The translations under genes were made by a program, and so were the position numbers. From NCBI GenBank assembly GCA_030549495.1, contig JAUIRK010000976.1, positions 544,501 through 608,500 of the forward strand: a stretch of 64,000 nucleotides of DNA. Reading direction: 5' to 3'. Shown here piece by piece: positions 34,901 through 59,693 of this stretch (its first letter is position 1; each line of letters opens with the position of its first letter). The notes beneath the pieces were generated by a model. That model was not told the DNA's origin, did no database searches, and was given only the letters and a program-made list of their open reading frames with translations. Source of the DNA: Nectonema munidae. Taxonomy: Eukaryota; Nematomorpha; Nectonematoida; Nectonematidae.

Positions 34901-35201
34901 AAGAGAGACGGAAGTTAAAGTCAGTGTGATAGCGGTAGCAGAGCGGTGTAAGCTGCGGTGGTTTTGACATGTTTTAAGGAAGAAACAAGATGATGTTCGT
35001 GCGCCAAGCTATGGAGAAGAAGGTGAGTGGAAAAAGAAGTAGAGGGAGGCAACGTAAAAGATGAAAGGACGGACTGATGGAGCAACTGAAGCAGCTTGGA
35101 CTGACCGAAGAATATGCGCAGGACAGGAAAAAATGGAGAGAGCGGATCTCAGCCCCGACCCCTAACTTGGGGACAAGGTATAGTCAAAGAAGAAGAAGAA
35201 G
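31913..35201 (+). mobile_element. RTE-type LINE with target duplication
   Basis: A whole-length copy of about 3.3 kb, flanked by the perfect 15-bp direct repeat ATTGTGATTTTCAAA (31898-31912 and 35202-35216) and ending in a (GAA)n tail. The coding part begins near 32390 with an apurinic-type endonuclease (WRFATWNVGSITG, QETRWGG, VDKSQIDVILIR-like SQIDVILIR). The reverse transcriptase follows (FGFMPGKGAINAIF, VDLEKAYNTI, GLHQGSALSSLLF, FADDFAIL). The C-terminus CKLRWFGHV-like region and an APTPNLGTRYSQ ending are typical of the RTE/BovB clade. A short upstream frame (32203-32388) may be ORF1. Several in-frame stops, many of them TAA or TAG at former glutamine or tryptophan codons, and frameshifts show that it is dead. 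Confidence 0.85.
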
Positions 35202-35216
35202 ATTGTGATTTTCAAA

Positions 35217-35676
35217 ATTTTTTGAAGAAAACTATATTATTCAGGTGGTTGAAACAAAATACACTAGTTGGTACAAATTAGTTACTCCCCAATGTATTGC
35301 ATTCAATGAGAATCACTGGTCAACAAGAATTTTGCTGATTTAGTAATTTTAGTTGATTTAGGGTAATTTGGGTCTGCTGAATTCAAATATCAAATTATTT
35401 TTGCCTAATCAGGTCAACTTTTTGAGATACGCTTTAATTTATTTTAAGTCTAGCCTCAAATATTTTTACGTAAATCAGTATATTCATTAGTCTGATTTAC
35501 TTTAAGTTTTATGGATGGTTATGAGTAATATTCAAGAAAAGTCTCATATTTATATAAAAATAATGTTCGAATACATTGAAGCTTTTGTTGTTTACCTCTG
35601 AAGCTTCAAGAAAGGAAGATGTATATATATATATGTAATAAACAAACGTTAAATTTTTGTATGAATAAATCTTTAT
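35217..35676. other. Non-coding stretch
   Basis: AT-rich spacer with a (TA)n patch near 35623-35635. Nothing recognised. Confidence 0.5.
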
Positions 35677-37285
35677 TTAAATGAATTTCCTTTTATAAGA
35701 TTTGCTAGAAAATTTAGCATTTATATCGTCTCTTTGAATACTCCAACAATAATCAGCCATCATATTTTCATTCCATCGACCTTGATACCTTTCCTCCATG
35801 ACTTTCAAACTTTGGTGGAAGCGCTCACCGTGCTCGTCACTTACAGCTCCAAGATTTTCAGGAAATTTCTCAAGGTGGCTATTAAGAAAATGTAGCTTCA
35901 CACTCATATTACAGCCAAGATCACGATAGCTTTTTATTAAAGTTTCAACTAAATTTACATAATTTTTATCTTTTCTTTTTCCCAAAAAACCATCAACAAT
36001 AGCTACAAATGCCTTCCATGCTTTTTTTCCATTCACATTCATTGTGTCTATAAACCCATTGCTTTTCAAAAGTTTTCTTATGTGCGTTCCATCAAAAACA
36101 CCAGCTTTTACTTTTTCATAACTTAAATGGGGTAATGCCTTCAATATAAATTAAAAGCAACCCTCTTTTTTATCTAAAGCTTTTACAAATTGTTTTATAA
36201 GCCCAAGTTTTATATGAAGAGGAGGGAAAATAATTTTCTCTTAACAAGCGGTTTATTTATTATATTTTCTTTTCCAATTGTAACCTCTTCTCTTCCAGAC
36301 CAATGTTTTTGAGTATAATGTTTTTCTTTGGCACGGCTATTCCATAAGCATAAAAAGCACGGGTACTTTGTATAACCGCTTTGTTGGCCTAATAAAAAAT
36401 TTACCATTTTGAGGTCTACACATATTGACCATTGTTGTTCTTCATATTTCAACAGTTCTAAAATTTTTTTAATATTACCATAACTCTCTTCCATACTGGC
36501 TGAATAACCAATAGGTATTCCACTGAAAATATTTTTGTTATGAAGCAATACACATTTTAAACTTTGCCTGGAGCTATCAATAAAAAGTCTCCATTCATTT
36601 ATGTCATAGCACTCCACACCCATACATTTCAATAAACCAGGAATATCAGAGCAAAATATGAATACCTTGTAATTTTTAAAAAAATTGAGTAAGTTTTTTT
36701 CTCTATTACGGTAAAATGTTATTTTAACATCTTTTGTAAGGCATTTTTCTGTTTTAGACGTGAGGCTAGAACTTCAGAGAGTTCTTTCGAAAGACCTAGA
36801 TCTCTAATAAGATCATTCAATTCTGATTGATTGAATAGTTTATTTTGATCGGAAAAATAAACTTGCAATTCTTCATCTTTATCACTTGCACCAGAATCAT
36901 CAATTTCATTATCTGATGATGGTAAGCCTCCGAAAGTAGGAACAGGAACTTCATCTGAATGTTTGATAGGACGAATCGCTGAAGGTGGGTTTGGATAAAT
37001 AATGCCTTTTTTGTTTTTCTTATTGAAACCCAAAGTTTTTGTGAGACAAAAGTAACAATCATGAATATGGTCCTTTTGTTCACACCAAACCATTGGGATT
37101 CCAAAAGACAAACTTTTCCTTCTGCCTTTTGTCCATTGACGGAGATTTTCCACACAAGGTTTGCAAACAGTATGCGGAGCCCACGAAAACTCTTGATCTC
37201 CTAATTTGATTTTAAAGTAGGCAAAATAAGCTTTTTTAATAAATTCAATTTTTATATTCAGCATGTAAAAATTGTATAAAATCAA
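35677..37285 (-). pseudogene. Broken member of a dispersed arthropod protein family
   Basis: Three minus-strand open blocks follow one another: 37285-36719 (188 codons), 36632-36210 (140) and 36144-35677 (155). The first has a metal-binding look (CKPCVENLRQW, then HIHDCYFC), an acidic middle and an ending LSKELSEVLASRLKQKN. The second has RLFIDSSRQSLKCVLLHNKN, SICVDLKMVNFLLGQQSGYT and CFLCLWNSRAK. The third has AVSDEHGERFHQSLKVMEER, YQGRWNENMMADYCW and SYKRKF near its end. From memory, proteins of this layout recur in many copies in aphids, spiders and other arthropods as uncharacterised sequences; a mobile origin is an inference. The blocks are interrupted in about two places here. No transposase catalytic signature could be assigned. 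Confidence 0.6.
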
Positions 37286-37847
37286 GTCTCAAAACAAAAT
37301 CAGCAAAAAAAAAATTTCAAAATGTTGTCCTGTGGAATCTATGAGAAAATGCTTTATTACTCTGAAAATTTAATTTTCATGTTGAGATTCAAAGAAATTT
37401 AATGTTTTTAAAAACGAAAAAATATGTCGGATATGCTTTATTATCATATTTTTGCATTAGTCAATTTGTTTGTGTTTTGTATTTTATAATATTGGGTTGG
37501 TCTCGTTGATTCTATGGAATATAGCCCCATCTGCTTAAAATTCATATATCAATGTTTGAACAATTAGCTTTGTAAATTGAATTTTTGTCTCAAGAAGTTA
37601 TGTGAAATGAAAAAAGAGCAATAGAAAAAAAAGAAATAAACAAAATTCATTTACAAAAAAAGGTATCATATGTATATACCAATAATTTTTATTGGTTCAT
37701 TAATGACAATATGTGAGTAAATTATAGCTTAAAGTTTATTTAAAGAAAATTTATGAGAAAATCATTGCTTTATTTTTGCATTTGAAATAATAAAAAATAG
37801 GGAATTATTTTCTTAGATTTATATTTTAATTTTTTCTTAACCTTAAA
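37286..37847. other. 5' flank of EGLN gene
   Basis: AT-rich. It should hold the promoter and 5' UTR of the plus-strand hydroxylase. No hypoxia-response or core promoter motif can be assigned with confidence. Confidence 0.4.
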
Positions 37848-52401
<14,554 letters not shown>

Positions 52402-52611
52402 ACATAATTTAAACATAAATCCTTCTTCACCAACCTACAATGCAAAGACACTTGGAGATTTGAGTTTCAACTTTTTATACTGTTATCAAAGAAGAAGTTT
52501 TCCAGATAGTTTATAAGTGTACAAAAATAAGGCTTGAAAACTACGAGTAATTTATTTTATTTTTATGCAATTTAAGACTAATGTTCTTTGTTTTCATTTT
52601 TAGTGCGGAAT

Positions 52612-54770
52612 CTAATTTTCAAAAAATTCTTCTTCCTTTTTCGGCCAATTTCTGCGATCCAAGTGCACACAGTCATTCAACAACTTCGAGTCAAATCTGC
52701 AATTGAGATTGTCAATCACAGCTTGGATGAACTGGTTGCGAAAGTTAGAAAGGGAAGATCCGGTTAAAGGAATCCCTCTGAATGTTCCATCTCTCTCGTA
52801 CTGTTCCATATGTTCCCGCGAAGACGGCCCACCCGTTTCTTTGTAGGCTTTCAAGACCTTGCGAAGGCGAAGGATCTCTGTCGAAATGTTTTCTTTTTGC
52901 ATCTGAAAAAATAAACACATGTGAAAAAATTTCGCCAACACCTTTCTTGTCAAAGTTACAAACTAATAGAAAAAATGAAACTTATTTAATGATCTAAAGA
53001 TGTAAAATTTTACTGTTTATCCACACCACTCAGTATTGTTCCTTGTGGTATACGCTCATATGAGCTGAAGCGAAAAACAAAAAACCGCAGGACGCCGATA
53101 ATCGTCTACTACATGATTGTGTCCTATCCTATACACCTGTTCACGAACGCTCTCGATTGGAAAGTTTTCAATAATACAACTTGTAATGTACGTATGATGC
53201 AAAGATGTGTAACTTGCTATGTTTAATTATTGACTTTTTATGAAAAAGCAGTAAGCTTTTGCATCGAAACAAAAAGGTAAAAAGTAGAAAATTTTATGTT
53301 CTTTAACTGATCTATTGACTATTCCGGTTGTGTACACATGCACTTATAAATAGGTTAGAGATTTTTATAAAACAAAAATCTTACTTTCAAGCTTAGTGTC
53401 TTCAATTCATACAAGCAGTCTTTGATGGTACATATTTGTTCAACAACTTGAAAGCGCTCCATGATATTCGCAAGTTTCTGCAACTTTGCATCCGATTTCT
53501 AAAAAAGAGCATGAAGAGCCTGATAATTGTTCCATAGATTGTCAACAGCTGAGAATGAAGAAACACAACACCTAACATCAAACACCTTACTGACTCTCTG
53601 GAGTGTACACTCTAAGTCAGTAGCGACACTCTCCAACGAGCGTTGATTTTTGGGAGAGCGTGAAAATGTAGAGTAGAGTTTGTCTAAAAAGATGGTTAAG
53701 TGATTTATCTGTGTGACACTTTTTGTAGCACCATGCACAGTGAGCTCACGTCTATGAGCGACACAATGAAAAGATGGCAAATAAGGAACACCAATAAGTT
53801 CAGAGAACTTCTTGATGAGACCGCTTTTTTGGCCCATAATCACAGATGCGCCATCAGATCCAATAGCTAAGAGTTTATTTTTGAGTATTTCAATACCAAA
53901 TGCAAGCACGAAAGTATCAAAAAGTGTTTGGGAAATAGCGTCAGCTGTCGTGTTGTTCAATTCTGACATCTTCCAAAATATATTCTGAACATCTCCTTTT
54001 AGAGCGAGTCGAACATAAGAAATTAAGACAGACCAATTGCTCACAGTAGTTGATTCATCCACAATAATTGAAAAATTCAAGCATTCGCAACTTCGAATAT
54101 GCGCAATAAGTTCAACTTTCATTTCTTTTGCTAGAAACGATAATATTTTTGCAAGCATGATCGCTGTACAGTAAGGATCCCATTTCAAGTCCATTTAACT
54201 TTTGCAGTTGTATTACTTTTCCTTGTTTCTTGAAAGACAGGTTTTCCTTGGCTATAAAATACGAAGTTCTAAACACACGTAAAGTTTCTTGGTGCCAGTA
54301 TTCCACGAACTTCGAAGCTTGCAAGCGTTGTTCGTTGAAGGAAGCCGTGATTAAATCTTTTTTTCTGTCTTTGATGGTTTCAACAACAAACTTGTGAGAC
54401 TTAGATTTGGAGTGCTCGGAAACTTTATCAGATAGCTTTTTTCGCTCTTTGCCCTGAACCCCTCCACCTTGCACAGCAATCTCAGTCCATTGCTTTTCCA
54501 CACGTAAACTAGTGGACGCATATTTTGGTGGAAGAGCCATAAAGTCTTTGCACACCTTACAAAAAAGCTTCTGATTTTTTATAAGTCATGGATGACGAAT
54601 TTGCCAGGTTTTATAAAGTGGCTCAGTTAACCCAATTGGTAGTTCGTTCACTACTTTTGATGCGCAAAGCTCAGTACTTTTGCTTTGTTCATTGCTATCG
54701 TCAGTGCTAGGAGGCTCATAGCTACTTGATGGCATCGGTTCAATAATTTCAGTTTCATCATCTCTCACTT
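52612..54770 (-). mobile_element. hAT-type transposase gene, spliced and broken
   Basis: Minus-strand frames 54768-54586, 54555-54112 and 54194-53499, then a short in-frame continuation to 53385, resemble the KIAA1586/ZNF862-like hAT group. Marks are WTEIAV, LNFSIIVDESTTVSNWSVLI, LLAIGSDGASVIMGQKSG and FHCVAHRREL. An intron (53384-52903) with GTAAG and a pyrimidine-rich TTTTTTCAG joins it to a last exon 52902-52612 (QKENISTEILRLRKVLKAYK, FRNQFIQAVIDNLN, RNWPKKEEEF). At least one in-frame stop (near 53497) and two frame changes occur. The C-terminal hAT dimerisation domain is missing. It lies tail to tail with EGLN, 210 bases apart. Confidence 0.72.
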
Positions 54771-54780
54771 TTTTAGCCGC

Positions 54781-55195
54781 AACTTTATTTTAAAAAAAAT
54801 GAGATAAAGACGTTTGTCGCTTCATTTCAGTTAATACCATTCACAATGTTGGAAAACTACGATATAAATCAACAAAACAATAAGCTCTGATGTCAAAAGG
54901 AATTTGATTACAATTCATATTTCACTTACAGTTTATGTATGTAATTTCATACACTGAGAACGTAAGCAAAATGATACGCAATGCATACCAGAGTCTGGAT
55001 GATGAATACACACATACGCACTTTCACATTGGTTCATGTATAGAATTGTACAAAGAAATTCGATAGAGCAGTCTGTCTCATCACAACTTCGCAATATTTT
55101 TCATCGTCATGTTTTAGGATTATCTGATAGATGGAGCACACTGAGAACGTAATCAGAATGGAAAGATACGCATTGCATACGAGTATCGAGACTAT
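54781..55195. repeat. Direct repeat pair between two transposase remnants
   Basis: ACACTGAGAACGTAA followed by ATACGCA(A/T)TGCATAC occurs at about 54951-54990 and 55138-55184. The two copies are 187 bases apart. The remainder is non-coding. Confidence 0.5.
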
Positions 55196-55199
55196 GGAG

Positions 55200-56275
55200 T
55201 GAAGAAAACCTCAAGATCATTCAAAATTGCTCCTATTATAAGGCTCTTAAGTTTTTAAAATTTGGAATATTTTCTAAAAAGCTTAGTATAGATGAACAAA
55301 TGATTCAGTATTATGATCGCCACTTTATGAAATAGTTCATAAGAGGAAAGCCCATTCGCTTTGGTTATAAAAACCGGGCAATGTGCTGTTCTTCCAAAGG
55401 CTACTGTTTCAACTTTGACCTTTATGAAGGAAAACAAAAACAGCATTCAGAAGTAAATGGACTAGGAACTTCAGTCGTTTTGAACAATATTTCAAAAGTT
55501 ACCTCACCGAGTGATCACATTTTTTATTTCGATAAATTATTTCATAAGTTTCCAACTTGTGAATATATTGACAGAGAAAAATATCTCTGCTTCAGGAACC
55601 GTTCGGATGAATGGAACTAATAAATGTCCTCTACAAACTATTGAATCATTGAAGAAGCAAGAGAGAAGATTTTATGATTTTATGTTCGACAAAAATAATG
55701 AAATTTTTGCAACTGTGTGGAAGGATAATAACAACGTGAGGGTACTCTCTAACTATCAGGATCACAGCCAACTCAAAATGTGAAAAGATGGAGCAAACAG
55801 AAAAAAATGCAAGTTACTATGGAACAGCCAAAATGCATTTGTGAATACAACATCAATATGGGTGGAGTAGGTGACTGGATGATCAGTAAGTATAGGATAA
55901 AGATAAGGGGGAAAATGGTACTTTCCTATTTTCTCATATATTATTGACATGACTGTTGTAAATGCGCACATCTTGTATTGTATGGCGAATGATAAAATTT
56001 CTTAATTAGAATTTCGAAGAAGAATATTGAAGTGCTACATGATCATCTCATCACTCTTTGATCCAAAGTCTGGCCGACCATCACTAAGCAAGCAAGCAAA
56101 GAAGCGTGTTGCTGAAGTTATCAGAAAAAGCAGCACAGGGCACATTATTTGGAACGAGCTGAGATGGGGAAGCAGAGAACATGTGCTGTCTGTATAATGA
56201 ATGTTAGAAAACAATGTAGAAGATGTGATGTTGGACTCCATGTAGACTGTTTTCCTGAATGGCATCAATGAATGA
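55200..56275 (+). pseudogene. piggyBac transposase remnant
   Basis: The DDE core of a piggyBac-type transposase, lacking its N-terminus. Seen in order: LSIDEQMI (first catalytic Asp), FIRGKPIRFGYKNRAMCCSS, VNGLGTSVVLN, HIFYFDKLFHKFP (second Asp), a frame change, CPLQTIESLKKQERRFYDFM, ICEYNINMGGV, SKYRIKIRGKM. The C-terminal cysteine/histidine region (GRPSLSKQAKK..., CMNV, RCDVGLHVDCF) is present in shifted frames. The usual GGVD of the third Asp reads GGVGD, and at least two stops and two frame changes are visible, so it is inactive. A related intact copy elsewhere could mobilise the TTAA elements of this window. Confidence 0.8.
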
Positions 56276-57045
56276 TTTGTAGTAGCGAGATAAAATCATC
56301 AATTTTGCTTCTTTTGAAAGAAAAAAACATTTTATAAATTACCTTTTTGCACGTCACTTGGTATGATTGCAAAACATGTTTTTAATTGAATGAATAAAAT
56401 GAATAAAGCCTTTTATACCTCCTTTGTACCACGATCCTCATTCGGGACTTTTTGAAAAAATGTCCATAACTTATTTAGTTTTAAAATAATATTAGTATTA
56501 TTTTCATCTTCATTGACATCAATTTAAGGAATTTTAACACAACAATTATATGCATGGTTTTTTAGAGACGCATTTCTTTAAAATTAAAAGGTTATTAAAG
56601 GAGATTTTTTTTATATGCATGGCTTTTCTCTAAAGTATTTCCAAAAATAGGAAAACGTAGGATTCTTCTTTTATATTGTCTATCTACCTCATGCTTTAAA
56701 GTATTCTATATAGGAGATTAAATTGTAAATATCACACATGATGCTGAAACATGAACATCCTCTCTATATAACGAAGGATTTAAAAAGAGTGTTTAAATAA
56801 AATGCAAAATTTGCGTCATTGTACGATACAACTCCGTATTTTAAAGGACAAATAAAAAAATCATAATTGATAGGAAGAACAAAATGTTATAATGATGAAT
56901 ATCATACTATCTGTTGTAGATATTGGTCGGTTTTTTCTTCATGCTTTGAATTAAAAGTGGAAATAGCGTTCAACGAACGACATTTATGCCTTATTTAACT
57001 AATGACATACATTCTTTGAAAAAACTTTGTCTATACTCTATAGGT
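56276..57045. other. Non-coding stretch
   Basis: AT-rich, nothing recognised. Confidence 0.45.
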
Positions 57046-57231
57046 TCAATACTTTCTGCATATGAATTCTTTCAGTTCTTCAATTTCTAGAGCTTCTACA
57101 TATCTCACTTTTATAAATGCACGATGCCTTTTTTGATACTGAAGGTTATCTTTGTTCACACTCAGTTGCTGCTCCTGATCATACAAGAATACTTTTGGAT
57201 CCCTTGTAGATCCAATCAAGGCCTTTACAAC
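57046..57231 (-). other. Orphan exon-like open segment
   Basis: On the minus strand, after an acceptor-like GGTTAAATTAG, 61 open codons read VVKALIGSTRDPKVFLYDQE and later QKRHRAFIKVRYVEALEIEE, then a stop. The composition is protein-like and unlike the AT-rich shadows around it. Upstream, a donor-like GTAAGAT with an open frame (AIEESKNALKNSAPF) would imply an intron of only 36 bases, which is doubtful. The family is not recognised; it could be the last exon of a host gene or transposon debris. Confidence 0.35.
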
Positions 57232-57334
57232 CTAATTTAACCGATATAAAATTCTCCATTATCTTACAAATGGTGCTGAATTTTTAAGAGCATTCTTGCT
57301 TTCTTCGATTGCTTACTTTATATGGGACAACAGA

Positions 57335-57472
57335 GAAATCAAGGCATTTATGTTAAATATTTCTCTTCAGACAACTTTGGCAACCTTTTTTCATTTCATC
57401 TATGAAATCAAGGCATTTATGTTAAATATTTCTCTTCAGACAACTTTGGCAACCTTTTTTCATTTCATCTAT
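57335..57472. repeat. 69-bp perfect tandem duplication
   Basis: The unit GAAATCAAGGCATTTATGTT ... TTTCATTTCATCTAT occurs twice head to tail without differences. The length is 23 codons. Confidence 0.9.
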
Positions 57473-58333
57473 GAAAAGAGTTTATACACATAATTTATGT
57501 TCATTCTAGTTAACACCTTCATTAGATTGGATTTTAAAAAACAGAAAGAACCCTAATGATAAAATATGGTATATTTGCTTTTTGCATCAACACTTTTCAA
57601 ATAAGTCTTTAGAATATTACGTTGCACATGAATACGTTACAATTGTCATGAAAATTGTAAAGTTTAACCCTATTAGTTCTGGGCTAAATTTGTCCGCTAG
57701 TGCTAGGGGAGGGGCGTAAAGTGCCCCTCCCAAATTTTTCTCAGATATTAATAAGTTTTTATAAATATTTTTAATGTTACATATATATTTCAACCAATAT
57801 AACACATAATATTTCACAGAGATGTCAATTTTTATCAATATCAATCAATCCTGTCAAAAAATTAATTTATATTTGACACACTCATCTCAAAAAAGGACTT
57901 TTTATTGAAATAATTATATAAAGTTTTTTACACATATATACCAGAGTACGACGGGGATGTTAAATTTTTTTCGGGGCGGGGATCGGGACGGGGTAACACT
58001 CTCCCCGCGGGGATCGAGGCGGGGCGGGGAATTTTTTTTACATAAAATTTTATTTACAGAACGGTTAATCGCAAGTTTCAAATTTCTTGCGTTGTCAGTA
58101 ACACAAAGCCAGGGTATACACTTTGAAAACTCGAAATTCGCTAATAAATCATTTAATTCAAACTCCAAGTTTTCACGAGTATGTTCTTCCGTTAGAGGTT
58201 TAACAGCCAGTGTGAAATTTTTTAGAAAAAAGTTAGAATCAATCATATGACAAGTAAGTGAAATGTAGCTATTAAGTGTCCTTGATGTCCATATATCAGA
58301 CGTAAAAGCTAAGCTTTGGCATGATTCTCTTTC

Positions 58334-59693
58334 ATCTATAAAAAATTTGTTAATTTTTTCTCTGATAAGGATCACTTTTTCTGACATTTTTCTTGAATAT
58401 GTCTTTGGACTTTTGACTGTCAATTTTGAATTTGCCAAATTAAACAACTTAAGAAACTCTTTACTTTCTGCACTCTGAAAGAAGTTAACGTTGCAGCAAA
58501 AAAATCAATCATTGCATCATCAAAATCTTTTTGTTCTTTAGAATCTTGATCATACTTGACTTTTTTGTTATTCAAACATTCAATAGTCACTTGTTTGGTG
58601 TTTGTTGCTGCGTTCAGATATTTGTAAGTTCGCTTTGTGGATTTTGCTTTTTCAAGTTCTAAATAGGATGATGGATGTCTTTTCAAATGGTCTTGCAAAC
58701 CTTTAGTTGAGCCTTTTGTTGTTTTTAAAATCCTTTTGCAAACTGTACATTTGGCTTGCTCCAAATCAATTTTCTCAAAAAAAAAGCCAGATTTTACTTC
58801 TTGTTTGACTTATTAAATTCGAAAGTAAATTATAATAGGTAATGAACGTTATATTTCAATAGAAAAATTTAATAAAAGTTTTTGAATTCACAATTTTTCT
58901 CAACAAAATTTCTATATCTAAAACAAAAAAAGTCAAATAAAAAATATTAAAATTATATAATGGAAATTTTTATTTCATATAAACATAAATAAAACAATAT
59001 TCAAAAAATTTTTATCTATAAAAAATTTGTTAATTTTTTCTCTGATAAGGATCACTTTTTCTGACATTTTTCTTGAATATGTCTTTGGACTTTTGACTGT
59101 CAATTTTGAATTTGCCAAATTAAACAACTTAAGAAACTCTTTACTTTCTGCACTCTGAAAGAAGTTAACGTTGCAGCAAAAAAATCAATCATTGCATCAT
59201 CAAAATCTTTTTGTTCTTTAGAATCTTGATCATACTTGACTTTTTTGTTATTCAAACATTCAATAGTCACTTGTTTGGTGTTTGTTGCTGCGTTCAGATA
59301 TTTGTAAGTTCGCTTTGTGGATTTTGCTTTTTCAAGTTCTAAATAGGATGATGGATGTCTTTTCAAATGGTCTTGCAAACCTTTAGTTGAGCCTTTTGTT
59401 GTTTTTAAAATCCTTTTGCAAACTGTACATTTGGCTTACACCAAATCAATTTTCTCAAAAAAAAAAGCCAGATTTTACTTCTTGTTTGACTTATTAAATT
59501 CGAAAGTAAATTATAATAGGTAATGAACGTTATATTTCAATAGAAAAATTTAATAAAAGTTTTTGAATTCACAATTTTTCTCAACAAAATTTCTATATCT
59601 AAAACAAAAAAAGTCAAATAAAAAATATTAAAATTATATAATGGAAATTTTTATTTCATATAAACATAAATAAAACAATATTCAAAAAATTTT
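58334..59693. repeat. 680-bp near-identical tandem duplication
   Basis: 58334-59013 and 59014-59693 are head-to-tail copies with only a few differences (GCTCC/ACACC near the cysteine codons, one A-run length). The unit contains the BED-finger exon of the hAT element, so that exon exists twice. It is recent, or an assembly error. Confidence 0.9.
58420..58764 (-). CDS. hAT BED-finger exon, copy 1
   Basis: 114 codons: CTVCKRILKTTKGSTKGLQD and HLKRHPSSYLELEKAKS form a C2-H-H type BED finger. It overlaps, in another frame, the transposase block 58447-57914. The second copy (59378-59100) has lost the first cysteines because GCTCC has become ACACC nearby and its upstream start is absent. Confidence 0.6.
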   Translation of the reverse strand: MEQAKCTVCKRILKTTKGSTKGLQDHLKRHPSSYLELEKAKSTKRTYKYLNAATNTKQVTIECLNNKKVKYDQDSKEQKDFDDAMIDFFAATLTSFRVQKVKSFLSCLIWQIQN

